A stretch of 64,000 nt of DNA from Cryptosporangium phraense (GCF_006912135.1 NZ_VIRS01000007.1:186001-250000); one strand, 5' to 3'; numbered from the stretch's first letter, positions 21,604-30,939 are shown. Numbers and translations: made by a program. Notes: generated by a model from the sequence alone, not told the origin.

Positions 21604-22184
21604 GGCTCAGGCCCGGGGGCCCGGGGGCCCGGGGGCCCGGGGGCCCGGGGCCTGGGGCGGGGGCCCGGGGCGGGGGGCGGCTGGGGCGGGGGCCGCCGGG
21701 GCGGGTGCTGCGGCCTTGCGGGGTGGTGATCCGGGTCGGGCCGGCGGTCCCTCCTTTCGGGCGGCTCCGCTTTCGCGGAGGATTCCCGCGCCTGATGGTC
21801 CTCGGTCTGTGCACCTGCTGGGCTGCACCTCCTGCGCCGCACCTGCTCCGCGACCCCTGCTGGCTGCGCCGGCTGGGCTGCGCCGGCTGGGCTGCGCCGG
21901 CTGGGCTGCGCCCGCTCCGCGGGCGCGTCTGCTGGGCCGCTCGCTTGGCCGCGCCGATTTCGGCGCACCCAGTCGGCCGGGCCGCGTCCCTCCGGCGGGC
22001 CCGCCCCGGCGGAGGGACCCCTCGGCCGGGCTCCGGCTCGGAGGAGTTGCACCTCGGCGGGTCGGCACCTCCGCTGCGGACGCCGGCCGGCACGCCCCAG
22101 CCCCGGGTGTCCGGAGCCGGACGACCGAGGTCGGGGCTCGCTGTGCGCGTGTATCGTCGCCACAGAGCGATCGGAGGAGAACGG
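21604..22184. repeat. Gene-free GC-extreme stretch with two tandem repeats
   Basis: No supported gene. 21607-21690 is a run of GGGGCCC-type units of about 9 bp; 21862-21912 has three exact copies of a 14-bp unit (GGCTGGGCTGCGCC at 21871, 21885 and 21899) plus a partial copy. Frames are open on both strands because stop codons are rare here, but their products are only Ala/Arg/Pro/Gly strings. The end of the stretch (22172-22179) carries the ribosome binding site of the next gene. Confidence 0.7.
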
Positions 22185-22763
22185 ATGCTCGAGCAGGCGG
22201 GAGCCCCCGGGCCGCTGGCCGCGGCCGGCGGCCCGAACGCACCGACCGCACCCAACGCCCCCACCCCACACCCCGAGAGCCACCCCTACCAAGACCAGAC
22301 CTGGTCCTACGTCCCCGCGAGCCGCTTCGAGCGCATCCTGCACGCGGCCTGGACGAAACCCTCCTGGCTGGCCCCGCTCGCGATCCTCGGCTGCGTCGGC
22401 GCCGCCTGCACCTACGTGCTGCAGAACGACCCGACCGACACGCAGCTCGATCCGCTCGGGCCGTGCGCGTTCAAGCTGCTCACCGGGCTCGACTGCCCGG
22501 GCTGCGGCGGCACCCGGATGGTCTGGTACCTGCTGCACGGCAACGTCGCGCAGGCGGCGCGCTACCACATCGTCGCTCTGGTGGCGGTGCCGATCCTGGC
22601 CTACGCGTACGTCGCGTTCGCCGCGAAGCGGCTGGCCGGGATCAAGCTACCGACGAAGCGGATCCCACTCATCGCGGTCTTCGGCTACCTCGTCTTCTGG
22701 ATGGTTTTCGCCGTGTTGCGCAACCTTCCTTGGGCCCCGTTCGACTGGTTCTTCGTATCCTGA
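22185..22763 (+). CDS. DUF2752 membrane protein
   Basis: 192 residues. The DUF2752 signature is GPCAFKLLTGLDCPGCGGTR (about 101-120) with a CPGCGGTR cysteine pair, followed by hydrophobic segments (IVALVAVPILAYAYVAFAA; LIAVFGYLVFWMVFAVL). A first hydrophobic segment is at about 63-80. The N-terminal 45 residues are Ala/Pro-rich. ATG 22185 follows GGAGGAGA. Function unknown; the paired Cys suggests metal binding at the membrane. Confidence 0.85.
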   Translation: MLEQAGAPGPLAAAGGPNAPTAPNAPTPHPESHPYQDQTWSYVPASRFERILHAAWTKPSWLAPLAILGCVGAACTYVLQNDPTDTQLDPLGPCAFKLLTGLDCPGCGGTRMVWYLLHGNVAQAARYHIVALVAVPILAYAYVAFAAKRLAGIKLPTKRIPLIAVFGYLVFWMVFAVLRNLPWAPFDWFFVS

Positions 22764-22814
22764 CCTGCGAACCCGAGAGAACGCCCCAGAAAACACGCAG
22801 CTAGGAGACCCCCC

Positions 22815-23573
22815 TTGCCCGAGATCGTGCCCCTGTCTGTCCGCGCGATCGCCTGGACGCACTTCGAACCCCCGGCCGACGTCCCCTGGGAGACCGACGC
22901 CGACGGGGGCGAAGCTCTCGCCGAGTTCGCCGGCCGGGCGTGCTACCAGTCGTGGAGCAAGCCGAACCCGGCGACGGCGACCAACGCGGGCTACCTGCGC
23001 CACATCCTCGACGTCGGCCACCTGTCGGTGCTCGAGCACGGCAGCGTCACGTTCTACCTCACCGGCATCTCGCGGTCGCTCACGCATGAGCTGATCCGGC
23101 ACCGGCACTTCAGCTACAGCCAGCTCTCCCAGCGGTACGTCCCCGAGCGCGACGCAAACATGGTCGAGCCGGACATCATCAAGGACGACCCCGAGCTGCA
23201 CGAGGCGTTCACCCAGGCCGCCGAGGCCAGCGTCGCCGCATATACGACCCTGCTCGAGGGGCTGGAGAAGAAGTTCGCCGAGGAGGGCGCCACCAACCGG
23301 ACCCTGGCCCGCAAGCAGGCCCGCCAGGCCGCCCGGGCCGTGCTCCCGAACGCCACCGAGACCCGCATCGTCGTCACCGGTAACTACCGGGCCTGGCGCC
23401 ACTTCATCGCGATGCGCGCCACCGAGCACGCCGACGTCGAGATCCGTGCCCTGGCCGTCGCGTGCCTGCGCGAACTGCAGCGGATCGCGGCGAACGCGTT
23501 CGCCGACTTCACGATCACCGCTCTCCCCGACGGCACAGAAGTTGCAACCAGCCCACTGGTCACCGAGGGCTGA
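22815..23573 (+). CDS. thyX: Flavin-dependent thymidylate synthase ThyX
   Basis: Makes dTMP from dUMP using FAD, NADPH and methylene-tetrahydrofolate. 252 residues with the ThyX signature [14 protein letters not shown] (residues 95-108) and the FAD/dUMP-binding C-terminal part ([20 protein letters not shown]). TTG 22815 is preceded by AGGAGA at 22803-22808. thyX-dapA-rnj-ftsK is a conserved actinobacterial order. The 3' end is intact. Confidence 0.97.
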   Translation: MPEIVPLSVRAIAWTHFEPPADVPWETDADGGEALAEFAGRACYQSWSKPNPATATNAGYLRHILDVGHLSVLEHGSVTFYLTGISRSLTHELIRHRHFSYSQLSQRYVPERDANMVEPDIIKDDPELHEAFTQAAEASVAAYTTLLEGLEKKFAEEGATNRTLARKQARQAARAVLPNATETRIVVTGNYRAWRHFIAMRATEHADVEIRALAVACLRELQRIAANAFADFTITALPDGTEVATSPLVTEG

Positions 23574-23604
23574 GTCCCCCGACGCGGTACGGCCGCCGGG
23601 ACGG

Positions 23605-23610
23605 TAGCGT
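23605..23610 (+). promoter_or_regulatory. -10 element of a leaderless dapA promoter
   Basis: TAGCGT ends 7 bases before dapA ATG 23618. The TANNNT-N6-8-start arrangement is the mark of leaderless transcripts in actinobacteria. No clear -35 and no Shine-Dalgarno sequence are present, consistent with this reading. Confidence 0.5.
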
Positions 23611-23617
23611 GAGCAGC

Positions 23618-24532
23618 ATGAGCGCCGATCCACGGCGGCCGTTCGGCCGCGTTCTCACCGCCATGGTCACGCCCTTCGGGGCCGACGGGTCGCTCGATCT
23701 GAAAGGCGCCCAGAAGGTCGCCGAGCACCTGGTCGACGTAGGCGGCAACGACGGCCTGATCGTCAACGGCACCACCGGCGAAGCCCCGACGATGAGCGAC
23801 GCCGAGAAGGAGTCGGTACTCCGGGCCGTCATCGAGGCCGTGGGCGACCGCGCGACGATCGTGGCGGGTGCGGGCAACAACGACACCCACCACTCGATCG
23901 ACCTCGTCCGCACCGCCGAGAAGGCCGGCGCCGACGGCGTCCTCATCGTTTCTCCGTACTACAACAAGCCACCGCAGGCGGGTCTGGTCCGGCACGTCCG
24001 GACGCTCGCCGACGCGAGCGACCTGCCGGTGATGCTGTACGACATCCCGCACCGCACCGGGGTCGCGTTCGCGACCGAGACGCTGATCGAGCTGGCCGAG
24101 CACCCGCGGGTCCTCGCGGTCAAGGACGCCAAGGGCGACCTCGCCGCGAGCGCCGAGGTGCTGGCCAACACCGACCTCGCCTACTACAGCGGCGACGACG
24201 TCCTGACGCTGCCGCTGCTGTCGGTCGGCGCGGTCGGGGTCGTCAGCGTCACCGGCCACCTGGTGGCCCCGCGCATCCGGCAGATGATCGAGGCGTTCGA
24301 GCGCGGGGACGTCGCCGCGGCGACGGCCCTGCACCACGGCATGCTGCCGGTCGACGTCGGGATCTTCCGCACCCAGGCCGCGATCCTCACCAAGGCCGCG
24401 TACAACATCCTCGGCCTGCCCGGCGGGTCGGTCCGATCGCCGCTGGTGGACGCCACCCCCGAGCAAATCGAAACGCTCCGGGCCGACCTCGCCCGCGGGG
24501 GCGTCGAGCTCGGCGACAAGGAGGTTGCATGA
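23618..24532 (+). CDS. dapA: 4-hydroxy-tetrahydrodipicolinate synthase DapA
   Basis: Condenses pyruvate with aspartate semialdehyde, first step of the lysine/DAP branch. 304 residues: GTTGEAPTMSDAEKE (about 50), YYNKPPQAG, and the Schiff-base Lys169 in LAVKDAKGDL; the Tyr of YDIPHRTGV is present. A frame is open from 23462 inside thyX; I choose ATG 23618 because a TAGCGT -10 ends 7 bases before it. GTG 23609 (three residues longer) is possible. Its stop overlaps rnj (ATGA). Confidence 0.95.
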   Translation: MSADPRRPFGRVLTAMVTPFGADGSLDLKGAQKVAEHLVDVGGNDGLIVNGTTGEAPTMSDAEKESVLRAVIEAVGDRATIVAGAGNNDTHHSIDLVRTAEKAGADGVLIVSPYYNKPPQAGLVRHVRTLADASDLPVMLYDIPHRTGVAFATETLIELAEHPRVLAVKDAKGDLAASAEVLANTDLAYYSGDDVLTLPLLSVGAVGVVSVTGHLVAPRIRQMIEAFERGDVAAATALHHGMLPVDVGIFRTQAAILTKAAYNILGLPGGSVRSPLVDATPEQIETLRADLARGGVELGDKEVA

Positions 24533-26220
24533 CCGTCGAACCAGCCGCGGAGCTAGGTCCGCCACCGCCGCTCCCGGCCGGAGGGCTGCGTGTCCTGCCG
24601 CTCGGCGGCCTGGGCGCGATCGGCCGCAACATGACGGTGTTCGAGGCCGACGGACGGCTGCTGGTCGTCGACTGCGGCGTGCTGTTTCCCGAGGCCGACC
24701 AGCCCGGCGTCGATCTGATCCTGCCCGACTTCACGCCGATCGCCGACCGGCTCGACGACATCGAGGCGATCGTCCTCACGCACGGGCACGAGGACCACAT
24801 CGGTGGCGTCCCGTACCTGCTGCGGCTCAAGCCCGACATCCCGCTGGTCGGCTCCCGGTTCACGCTGGCGCTGATCGAAGCGAAGCTGCGTGAGCACCGG
24901 ATCGAGCCCTACAGCCTCACCGTGCGCGAGGGCCAGGCCGAGCAGCTCGGCCCGTTCGGCTGCGAGTTCTTCGCGGTCAACCACTCGATTCCGGACGCGC
25001 TCGCGGTCGCGATCCGCACCCAGGCCGGCACCGTGTTGCACACCGGCGACTTCAAGATGGACCAGCTTCCGCTGGACGGTCGGCTCACCGACCTCGGTGG
25101 CTTCTTCCGGCTCGGACGCGAGGGCGTCGACCTCCTGCTCGCCGACTCGACGAACGCCGAGGTGCCGGGCTTCGTGACGTCGGAGCGCGAGATCGGCCCG
25201 GTGCTCGACGACCTGTTCCGGGGCGCTACCAAGCGGATCATCGTGGCGAGCTTCGCGTCGCACGTCCACCGCGTCCAACAGGTACTGGACGCGGCGCAGG
25301 CACACGGCCGGCGGGTCGCGTTCGTCGGACGTTCGATGGTGCGGAACATGGGCGTAGCCCGTGATCTCAAGCTGCTGCGCATCCCGGAGGGGCTGGTCGT
25401 GTCGCTCGACGACGCGTCCAACCTCCCGCCCGAGAAAGTCGTGTTCATGTCGACCGGCTCCCAGGGGGAGCCGATGAGCGCCCTCGGCCGGATGGCCTCC
25501 CGCGACCACCGGCACATCACGATCGAGCCCGGCGACACGATCATCCTGGCGTCGTCGCTGGTGCCCGGCAACGAGAGTGCCGTCTACCGGGTCATCAACG
25601 GGCTGGCCCGGTGGGGCGCGAACGTCATCCACAAGGAGGTCGCGAAGGTCCACGTGAGTGGCCACGCGCCCGCCGGCGAGCTGCTGTACCTGCTCAACGC
25701 GGTCAAGCCGCGGAACTTCATGCCGGTGCACGGCGAGTGGAGGCACCTCCAGGCCCACGCCCGGCTCGCGGGCCAGACCGGCGTGAAGCCCAACCGCATC
25801 GTGCTCTGTGCCGACGGCGACGTCGTCGACCTGGTGAACGGCGTCGCGAAGATCACCGGGCACGTCGACAACCACTACGTCTACGTCGACGGTCTGGCCG
25901 TCGGTGACGTGGGGGAGACCGCGCTCACCGAGCGCCGGATCCTCGGCGACGAGGGCTTCATCGCGGTGACTGTCGTCGTCGACGAGGCGACCGGCAAGGT
26001 CGTGGGTGGCCCGTTCGTCGCGGCCCGCGGCTTCGCCGACGACCCGTCCGCGTTCGACCCGGTGCTTCCGCTGATCGAGCAGGCTCTGGACGCTGCCGCG
26101 GCCGACGGGGTCATCGAACCGCGGCAGCTCCAGCAGACCGTGCGACGCACCGTGGGCCGCTGGGTCAGCGACACCTACCGGCGCCGCCCCATGATCGTGC
26201 CCACCGTGCTCGAGGTCTAG
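24529..26220 (+). CDS. rnj: Ribonuclease J
   Basis: Metallo-beta-lactamase/beta-CASP enzyme with 5'-3' exo- and endoribonuclease activity, acting with PNPase and RNase Y in RNA decay. 563 residues: metal-binding HGHEDHIGG (85-93), HTGDFKMD, DSTNAEVPG, the beta-CASP part with VFMSTGSQGEPMSAL and HVSGHAPAGELLYLL, and motif FMPVHGEWRH. ATG 24529 overlaps the dapA stop. The tail ends at IVPTVLEV, normal for the actinobacterial enzyme. The stop shares CTAG with the convergent small gene. Confidence 0.97.
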   Translation: MTVEPAAELGPPPPLPAGGLRVLPLGGLGAIGRNMTVFEADGRLLVVDCGVLFPEADQPGVDLILPDFTPIADRLDDIEAIVLTHGHEDHIGGVPYLLRLKPDIPLVGSRFTLALIEAKLREHRIEPYSLTVREGQAEQLGPFGCEFFAVNHSIPDALAVAIRTQAGTVLHTGDFKMDQLPLDGRLTDLGGFFRLGREGVDLLLADSTNAEVPGFVTSEREIGPVLDDLFRGATKRIIVASFASHVHRVQQVLDAAQAHGRRVAFVGRSMVRNMGVARDLKLLRIPEGLVVSLDDASNLPPEKVVFMSTGSQGEPMSALGRMASRDHRHITIEPGDTIILASSLVPGNESAVYRVINGLARWGANVIHKEVAKVHVSGHAPAGELLYLLNAVKPRNFMPVHGEWRHLQAHARLAGQTGVKPNRIVLCADGDVVDLVNGVAKITGHVDNHYVYVDGLAVGDVGETALTERRILGDEGFIAVTVVVDEATGKVVGGPFVAARGFADDPSAFDPVLPLIEQALDAAAADGVIEPRQLQQTVRRTVGRWVSDTYRRRPMIVPTVLEV

Positions 26221-26366
26221 TAGCGGCGGCCCTTCAGCCGGCTGGAGAGCTTGCGCAGCTTCTGCTGGTTGGAGGGCTTGGACAGTTCCTGCTGGGCCCG
26301 TGCGGCCAGACGCTGACCCTGCGGGCTGCGCGCGAACGCGCGGAGACGGTTCATGATGGACGCCAT
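26217..26366 (-). CDS. Small basic protein, convergent with rnj
   Basis: 49 residues, strongly basic, with Arg/Lys/Gln-rich helical sequence (MNRLRAFARSPQGQRLAARA) and ending in KLSSRLKGRRY. A frame is open to 26423, but AGGAAGG lies 8 bases before ATG 26366 (MASIMNRL). Similar short basic proteins follow rnj or precede ftsK in other actinobacteria; the function is unknown. Nucleic-acid binding would fit the charge but is only a guess. Its stop overlaps the rnj stop by 4 bases. Confidence 0.68.
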   Translation of the reverse strand: MASIMNRLRAFARSPQGQRLAARAQQELSKPSNQQKLRKLSSRLKGRRY

Positions 26367-26478
26367 CGGTCGTACCTTCCTGGTGGCGAGCATTGCCGTT
26401 CGAAAGGAACAACGGCTGTACAACCGGTAATCGTTCCGAGCCCGGCGCGCCCATCCGGGTGGACGAGTGTCGGCACGA

Positions 26479-26484
26479 TACGGT
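26479..26484 (+). promoter_or_regulatory. -10 element of a possibly leaderless ftsK promoter
   Basis: TACGGT ends 6 bases before ATG 26491, placing the transcript start at or near the initiation codon. There is no Shine-Dalgarno sequence. This supports ATG 26491 over GTG 26467. Confidence 0.42.
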
Positions 26485-26490
26485 TGTTAC

Positions 26491-29049
26491 ATGGCTGGTG
26501 GTGGTTCTCGCGTGTCTGGAAACAGGAACGGACCCGCGAAGAAGGCTGCCCCCCGCAAAGCCACGGCCAAGGCCGCGCCTCGAAAGACGACGGCCGCCCG
26601 CAAGACGACAGGCAAGCGGGCGCCGGCCAAGGCCGCACCCTCCCGCGTTCCCGGGCCGGGCCAGTTCCTGGTGAGCACCTGGCTCCTGCTGGCCCGGGGC
26701 GTCGGCGGTGGCGTCCGGGCCGCCGGTCGGCACGCGTCCTCCGCCCGCGACCTGCCGCCGGAGCACCGGCGCGACGGCGCCGGCCTGCTGGTGCTGGCCC
26801 TCGGCATCGTCTCGGCCGCCGCGCTCTGGTTCGACGCCGGCGGCCCCACCGGTGAGCTGACCCGGATGGCGGTCCGCTGGCTGTTCGGCTCGGCCGCGGT
26901 CGCGCTCCCGCTCCTGTTCGGAGCGGCCGCGGTCCGTATGATGCGGACGCCGGCCGACCCCGAGCACCGCGGCCGGATGGTCGTCGGCTGGTCGGCGCTG
27001 ATTCTCGGTTTACTGGGCCTGTTCCACCTCGGAGCCGGTGACGCCAAGAACCCCGACACCTGGACGCACGCCGGCGGGGTCATCGGCCGGTTCGCCGCCG
27101 GTCCGCTGGTCGCCGCGGTCACCGCCTGGGTCGCGATCCCGATCCTGGTGCTGGTCGTGCTGTTCGGCGTCCTGGTCGTCACCGCGACGCCGATCGCGGC
27201 GATCCCGGCGCGGCTCGACCAGCTCTGGGGCCTCACCCAGGGCCGCGTCCGCATCGTCGACGAGGACGAGGGCGACGACGCCGGCATGGACGTCGTCGAC
27301 GACGCGGTCGCCGCGACACCGCGACCCCGGCGGCGCCGTCGTCCCGCGGAAGGCGTCGGGCCCGACACCGGCCCGATCGGCGACCCGGAGGAGACCGGCG
27401 CGATCCGGCGCTCCGGCCCCGACAGCGTGCCCGCCGCGGGTGCCGTCCCCGGCCCGCGCCCCGGCGAGAAGCGGAAACCGTCCGACATCCCCGCCACCCC
27501 GCCCAAGGCTCCGCCCGAGCACACCCCGGCGCCCACCCGCGCCGAGCAGCTGGCGCTCACCGCGACCGAGGGCGACTACAAGCTGCCGCCGCCCAACCTG
27601 CTGGCCTCGGGCCCGCCGGCCAAGACCCGCAGCCGCGCGAACGACACGGTCATCGCCGCGCTGACCGGCGTGTTCGAACAGTTCGACGTGGACGCCGCGG
27701 TCACCGGCTTCACCCGCGGCCCGACCGTCACGCGGTACGAGATCGAGCTCGGCCCGGCGGTCAAGGTCGAGCGGATCACGCAGCTGTCGCGCAACATCGC
27801 CTACGCGGTGAAGTCGCCGGACGTCCGGATCATCTCGCCGATCCCCGGCAAGTCCGCGGTCGGCGTCGAGATCCCGAACACCGACCGCGAGAACGTGTCG
27901 CTCGGCGACGTCCTGCGCTCGCACGCGGCGACGTCCGACGAGCACCCGATGCTCGTCGGCCTGGGCAAGGACATCGAGGGCGGGTTCGTCGTCGCGAACC
28001 TGGCCAAGATGCCGCACATCCTGGTGGCCGGGGCCACCGGGGCCGGTAAGTCCAGCTGTATCAACACGCTGCTGGTGAGCATCCTGTCCCGGTCCACCCC
28101 GGACGAGGTGCGGCTGGTGCTGATCGACCCGAAGCGCGTCGAGCTGACGCTCTACGAGGGCATCCCGCACCTGGTGACGCCGATCATCACCAACGCGAAG
28201 AAGGCCGCCGACGCGCTCCAGTGGGTCGTCCGCGAGATGGACATGCGGTACGAGGACCTGGCCGCGTCCGGCGTCCGGCACATCGACGACTTCAACAAGC
28301 GGGTCAAGAGCGGCAAGATCGTCGCCCCGCCCGGTTCCGAGCGGGTCTACCGGCCGTATCCGTACCTGCTGGTGATCGTCGACGAGCTCGCGGACCTGAT
28401 GATGGTGGCCCCCCGGGACGTCGAAGACGCGATCGTCCGCATCACGCAGTTGGCCCGGGCCGCCGGTATCCACCTGGTGCTGGCCACCCAGCGGCCGTCC
28501 GTCGACGTCGTCACCGGCCTGATCAAGGCCAACGTGCCGTCGAGGCTGGCGTTCTCGACCTCGAGCCTGGCCGACTCCCGGGTCATCATCGACCAGCCGG
28601 GTGCGGAGAAGCTCGTCGGACGCGGTGACGGTTTGTTCCTGCCGATGGGCGCGAGCAAGCCGATCCGCATCCAGGGCGCCTGGGTGTCGGAGAACGAGAT
28701 CGCGTCGGTCGTGAAGTTCTGCAAGGACCAGCGCGATCCCGAGTTCCGCGAGGACGTCACCGCGCCGACCGCGGCCAAGAAGGACATCGACGAGGACATC
28801 GGCGACGACCTCGAGCTGCTCTGCCAGGCGGTGGAGCTGGTGGTGACGAGTCAGTTCGGCTCGACCAGCATGCTCCAGCGCAAGCTGCGCGTCGGGTTCG
28901 CCAAGGCGGGCCGGCTGATGGACCTGATGGAGACCCGAGGGGTCGTCGGGCCGTCCGAGGGCTCGAAGGCCCGGGACGTCCTGGTGAAGCCGGACGAGCT
29001 CGACTCGGTGCTGATCGTCCTCCGCGGGGGAGCCCCCGCGGAGGAGTGA
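26491..29049 (+). CDS. ftsK: DNA translocase FtsK
   Basis: Septal DNA pump that clears chromosome ends during division or sporulation. 852 residues: Lys/Ala-rich N terminus, four to five membrane segments (about 75-245), a Pro-rich linker, then the motor with Walker A GATGAGKSS (about 514-522) and Walker B LVIVDELADLMMV, and a C-terminal winged-helix gamma domain (TSMLQRKLRVGFAKAGRLMD) that reads polar DNA motifs. Start chosen at ATG 26491, with a -10 directly before it. The end nearly touches the convergent ISOCOT-like gene. Confidence 0.95.
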   Translation: MAGGGSRVSGNRNGPAKKAAPRKATAKAAPRKTTAARKTTGKRAPAKAAPSRVPGPGQFLVSTWLLLARGVGGGVRAAGRHASSARDLPPEHRRDGAGLLVLALGIVSAAALWFDAGGPTGELTRMAVRWLFGSAAVALPLLFGAAAVRMMRTPADPEHRGRMVVGWSALILGLLGLFHLGAGDAKNPDTWTHAGGVIGRFAAGPLVAAVTAWVAIPILVLVVLFGVLVVTATPIAAIPARLDQLWGLTQGRVRIVDEDEGDDAGMDVVDDAVAATPRPRRRRRPAEGVGPDTGPIGDPEETGAIRRSGPDSVPAAGAVPGPRPGEKRKPSDIPATPPKAPPEHTPAPTRAEQLALTATEGDYKLPPPNLLASGPPAKTRSRANDTVIAALTGVFEQFDVDAAVTGFTRGPTVTRYEIELGPAVKVERITQLSRNIAYAVKSPDVRIISPIPGKSAVGVEIPNTDRENVSLGDVLRSHAATSDEHPMLVGLGKDIEGGFVVANLAKMPHILVAGATGAGKSSCINTLLVSILSRSTPDEVRLVLIDPKRVELTLYEGIPHLVTPIITNAKKAADALQWVVREMDMRYEDLAASGVRHIDDFNKRVKSGKIVAPPGSERVYRPYPYLLVIVDELADLMMVAPRDVEDAIVRITQLARAAGIHLVLATQRPSVDVVTGLIKANVPSRLAFSTSSLADSRVIIDQPGAEKLVGRGDGLFLPMGASKPIRIQGAWVSENEIASVVKFCKDQRDPEFREDVTAPTAAKKDIDEDIGDDLELLCQAVELVVTSQFGSTSMLQRKLRVGFAKAGRLMDLMETRGVVGPSEGSKARDVLVKPDELDSVLIVLRGGAPAEE

Positions 29050-29052
29050 CCG

Positions 29053-29721
29053 TCACAACCGGGCGGCCAGCGCGGCGGCGCGCCGCCCGGCTTCCTGCGG
29101 CGTCAGTACCTCGCCGCCGACGACGACGGCCTCGAACCGGTCGAGCGGGATCCGTTCGAACAGCGGCGAGCCGAGCGTCGCGAAGACGTCCGGCGGCACC
29201 AGCCGGTCGGGCGTCGTGACGATCACCGTGGGCAGGCGTTCGGCCAGCTCACGGGTGCCGACGATGTTGAGGATCTCGCCCGGCCCGACCGCGTCGGCGC
29301 CGGACAGCCCGGTCCGCCCGTCCGGCGAGACGGCCGCCGACGAGGCGATCTCGGCCGCGCCGACCCGGGCCAGCAGCCGCTTGGTGATGCCGCTGCTCGG
29401 AGCGGCCAGGAACCCACCGGTACGCCCGGACAGCAGCTCGTACGCCGTCTCCACGGCGGCCGACGCGTCCCGTTCGAGCTGGGCCGCGAACCGCGCCAGT
29501 TCCACTCGCGGATCGCCCGACCGCAGCAGCCGCTCCAGGTGCCACAGCGACGCGTAGCCGGAGAGTTCGCGCCGCAGAAACTGCATGCTCTGCGTTACGA
29601 GTTCTGTTTGATCCGCGATTTCTTCGAGTTCGGAAATGGCGCGCAAAGTGACTCCGGTACATCCGACGTCGCGTACCGACGTCAGTGCGACGAGCTTTGC
29701 GGGGATATTTTGCTCGGTCAC
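29053..29721 (-). CDS. eIF2B/ISOCOT-fold-like protein of unknown function
   Basis: 222 residues. The C-terminal half, GADAVGPGEILNIVGTRELA (about residues 142-161), then PTVIVTTPDRLVPPDVF and FEAVVVGGEVLTPQEAGRRA, resembles the ISOCOT (eIF2B / ribose-1,5-bisphosphate isomerase) family, where GADA-x-x-N-K/I-GT is conserved. The helical N-terminal half is shorter than in known enzymes. GTG 29721 has GGAAAGG 9 bases upstream and is preferred to TTG 29739. It is divergent from the NDP-kinase-like gene over 126 bases. Its proximal part (29560-29740) is visibly less GC-rich than neighbouring genes. Enzymatic activity is not predictable; a phosphosugar or nucleotide isomerase is one idea. Confidence 0.6.
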   Translation of the reverse strand: MTEQNIPAKLVALTSVRDVGCTGVTLRAISELEEIADQTELVTQSMQFLRRELSGYASLWHLERLLRSGDPRVELARFAAQLERDASAAVETAYELLSGRTGGFLAAPSSGITKRLLARVGAAEIASSAAVSPDGRTGLSGADAVGPGEILNIVGTRELAERLPTVIVTTPDRLVPPDVFATLGSPLFERIPLDRFEAVVVGGEVLTPQEAGRRAAALAARL

Positions 29722-29847
29722 CGCATGCGACCTTTCCAATCGGTATCTCGTTACCGGGGAACTAAGCTACCGTGGAGGGGTAGCGGCACTTCATCCGCGG
29801 TCGCATACAAACGATGCTGCCCGAATTCTTGGACGCATCGCTCCGGT

Positions 29848-30939
29848 ATGACTCCCCGGTGCTACGTGCGAGCAAGGTATGACCGCACGCTGTACTGGGA
29901 CGATGACGACGGTAACGTCGGCGACCGCCGAGTGCGTCTGGAGGGGACGGTGCCTGCGCCGGACCAATTCGTCCGCCGAACCGAGCCGAATACCGTTCAT
30001 CTGGACACCGCTGCAATTCCCCTCCCGGTGGATGCCCGATTAGCGCGATCGGCCGTCAAGCGCGAGCTCTATTCGGTCGATTCGTATTTTCGGGATTCCT
30101 GGGAAGACCTTTTTTCCCGAACCGGATCCCGGAGTTTCGATATCGCCAGAAAGCACGCGTTGCTGCTGCTCAAACCCGATGCCGTGGTGCGCCGGAAACT
30201 CCGCACGGCATTGTCGTGGCTCTCGGGGCAGGGCTGGCGGGTCGTCTACGCGCAGCGATTCCGCGTCAACCGGTGGGCGGTCCGGGCGTTCTGGCAGTAC
30301 CAGTGGAACACCGCGACCCGCGACCGGCGCGAGATGGCCGATCTCTACATGTCGGCGACCGACTCGCTGGTGCTGCTGCTCCGCGCCCCCGGCGACGCCG
30401 ACGCCTGCTCCGCGCTCACCCGGGTCAAGGGCTCGTCGGACCCGGCCCGCTGCCGTCCGGGCCAGCTCCGCCACGAACTCGGGACGCTGAACCAGCAGCT
30501 GAACCTCGTCCACAGCGCCGACGAGCCGGCCGATCTGGTCCGCGAGATCGGGATCTGCTGCACGGCCGGCGAGCGCGCCGCGGTGTATCGGGCGCTGGAC
30601 CGGGACGACCGGGCCGAGGACGTGGCCCGCGAGCTCGCCGCGCGCCTGGAGTCCGAACAGGAACCGCTGGACCTGACGTTCGCGGCCACCGTCGACGGCA
30701 TCCGGGCCCGCGCTCACGATCACCCCGGCCTCACCGGCCTGCTCGACGGGCGCACCCCGGCCTGGCGGGAGATCGTCCGGCAGGCCGACCGGGCCGGGCT
30801 GCCGCTGACCCGCTGGGAGCGGGTCGTCCTCGGCACCTCGCTGCTGGTGCCGACCCTGCCGCACGTCGTCCCGCTGGTGCCGGATGCGTCTAGTACTGCC
30901 AGCCCACCCCGGTACCCCGGTAGTCCTCTACCGAGATGA
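29848..30939 (+). CDS. NDP-kinase-like domain protein with N- and C-terminal extensions
   Basis: 363 residues. The central region (about 100-240) aligns by eye with nucleoside diphosphate kinase: LLLLKPDAVVRRKL (Lys109), then SSDPARCRPGQLRHELG in place of the GATDPAKAAPGTIR segment, and LNLVHSADEPADLVREI, which keeps the catalytic His (His222) of NxxHGSD. The first 100 residues (including YDRTLYWDDDDGNVGDRRV) and the last 120 are not NDK. ATG 29848 has no good ribosome binding site; GTG 29869 is an alternative. Codons at 30050-30180 are AT-richer than around it. The 3' end overlaps the convergent deformylase gene by 50 bp. True kinase activity is unproven. Confidence 0.65.
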   Translation: MTPRCYVRARYDRTLYWDDDDGNVGDRRVRLEGTVPAPDQFVRRTEPNTVHLDTAAIPLPVDARLARSAVKRELYSVDSYFRDSWEDLFSRTGSRSFDIARKHALLLLKPDAVVRRKLRTALSWLSGQGWRVVYAQRFRVNRWAVRAFWQYQWNTATRDRREMADLYMSATDSLVLLLRAPGDADACSALTRVKGSSDPARCRPGQLRHELGTLNQQLNLVHSADEPADLVREIGICCTAGERAAVYRALDRDDRAEDVARELAARLESEQEPLDLTFAATVDGIRARAHDHPGLTGLLDGRTPAWREIVRQADRAGLPLTRWERVVLGTSLLVPTLPHVVPLVPDASSTASPPRYPGSPLPR

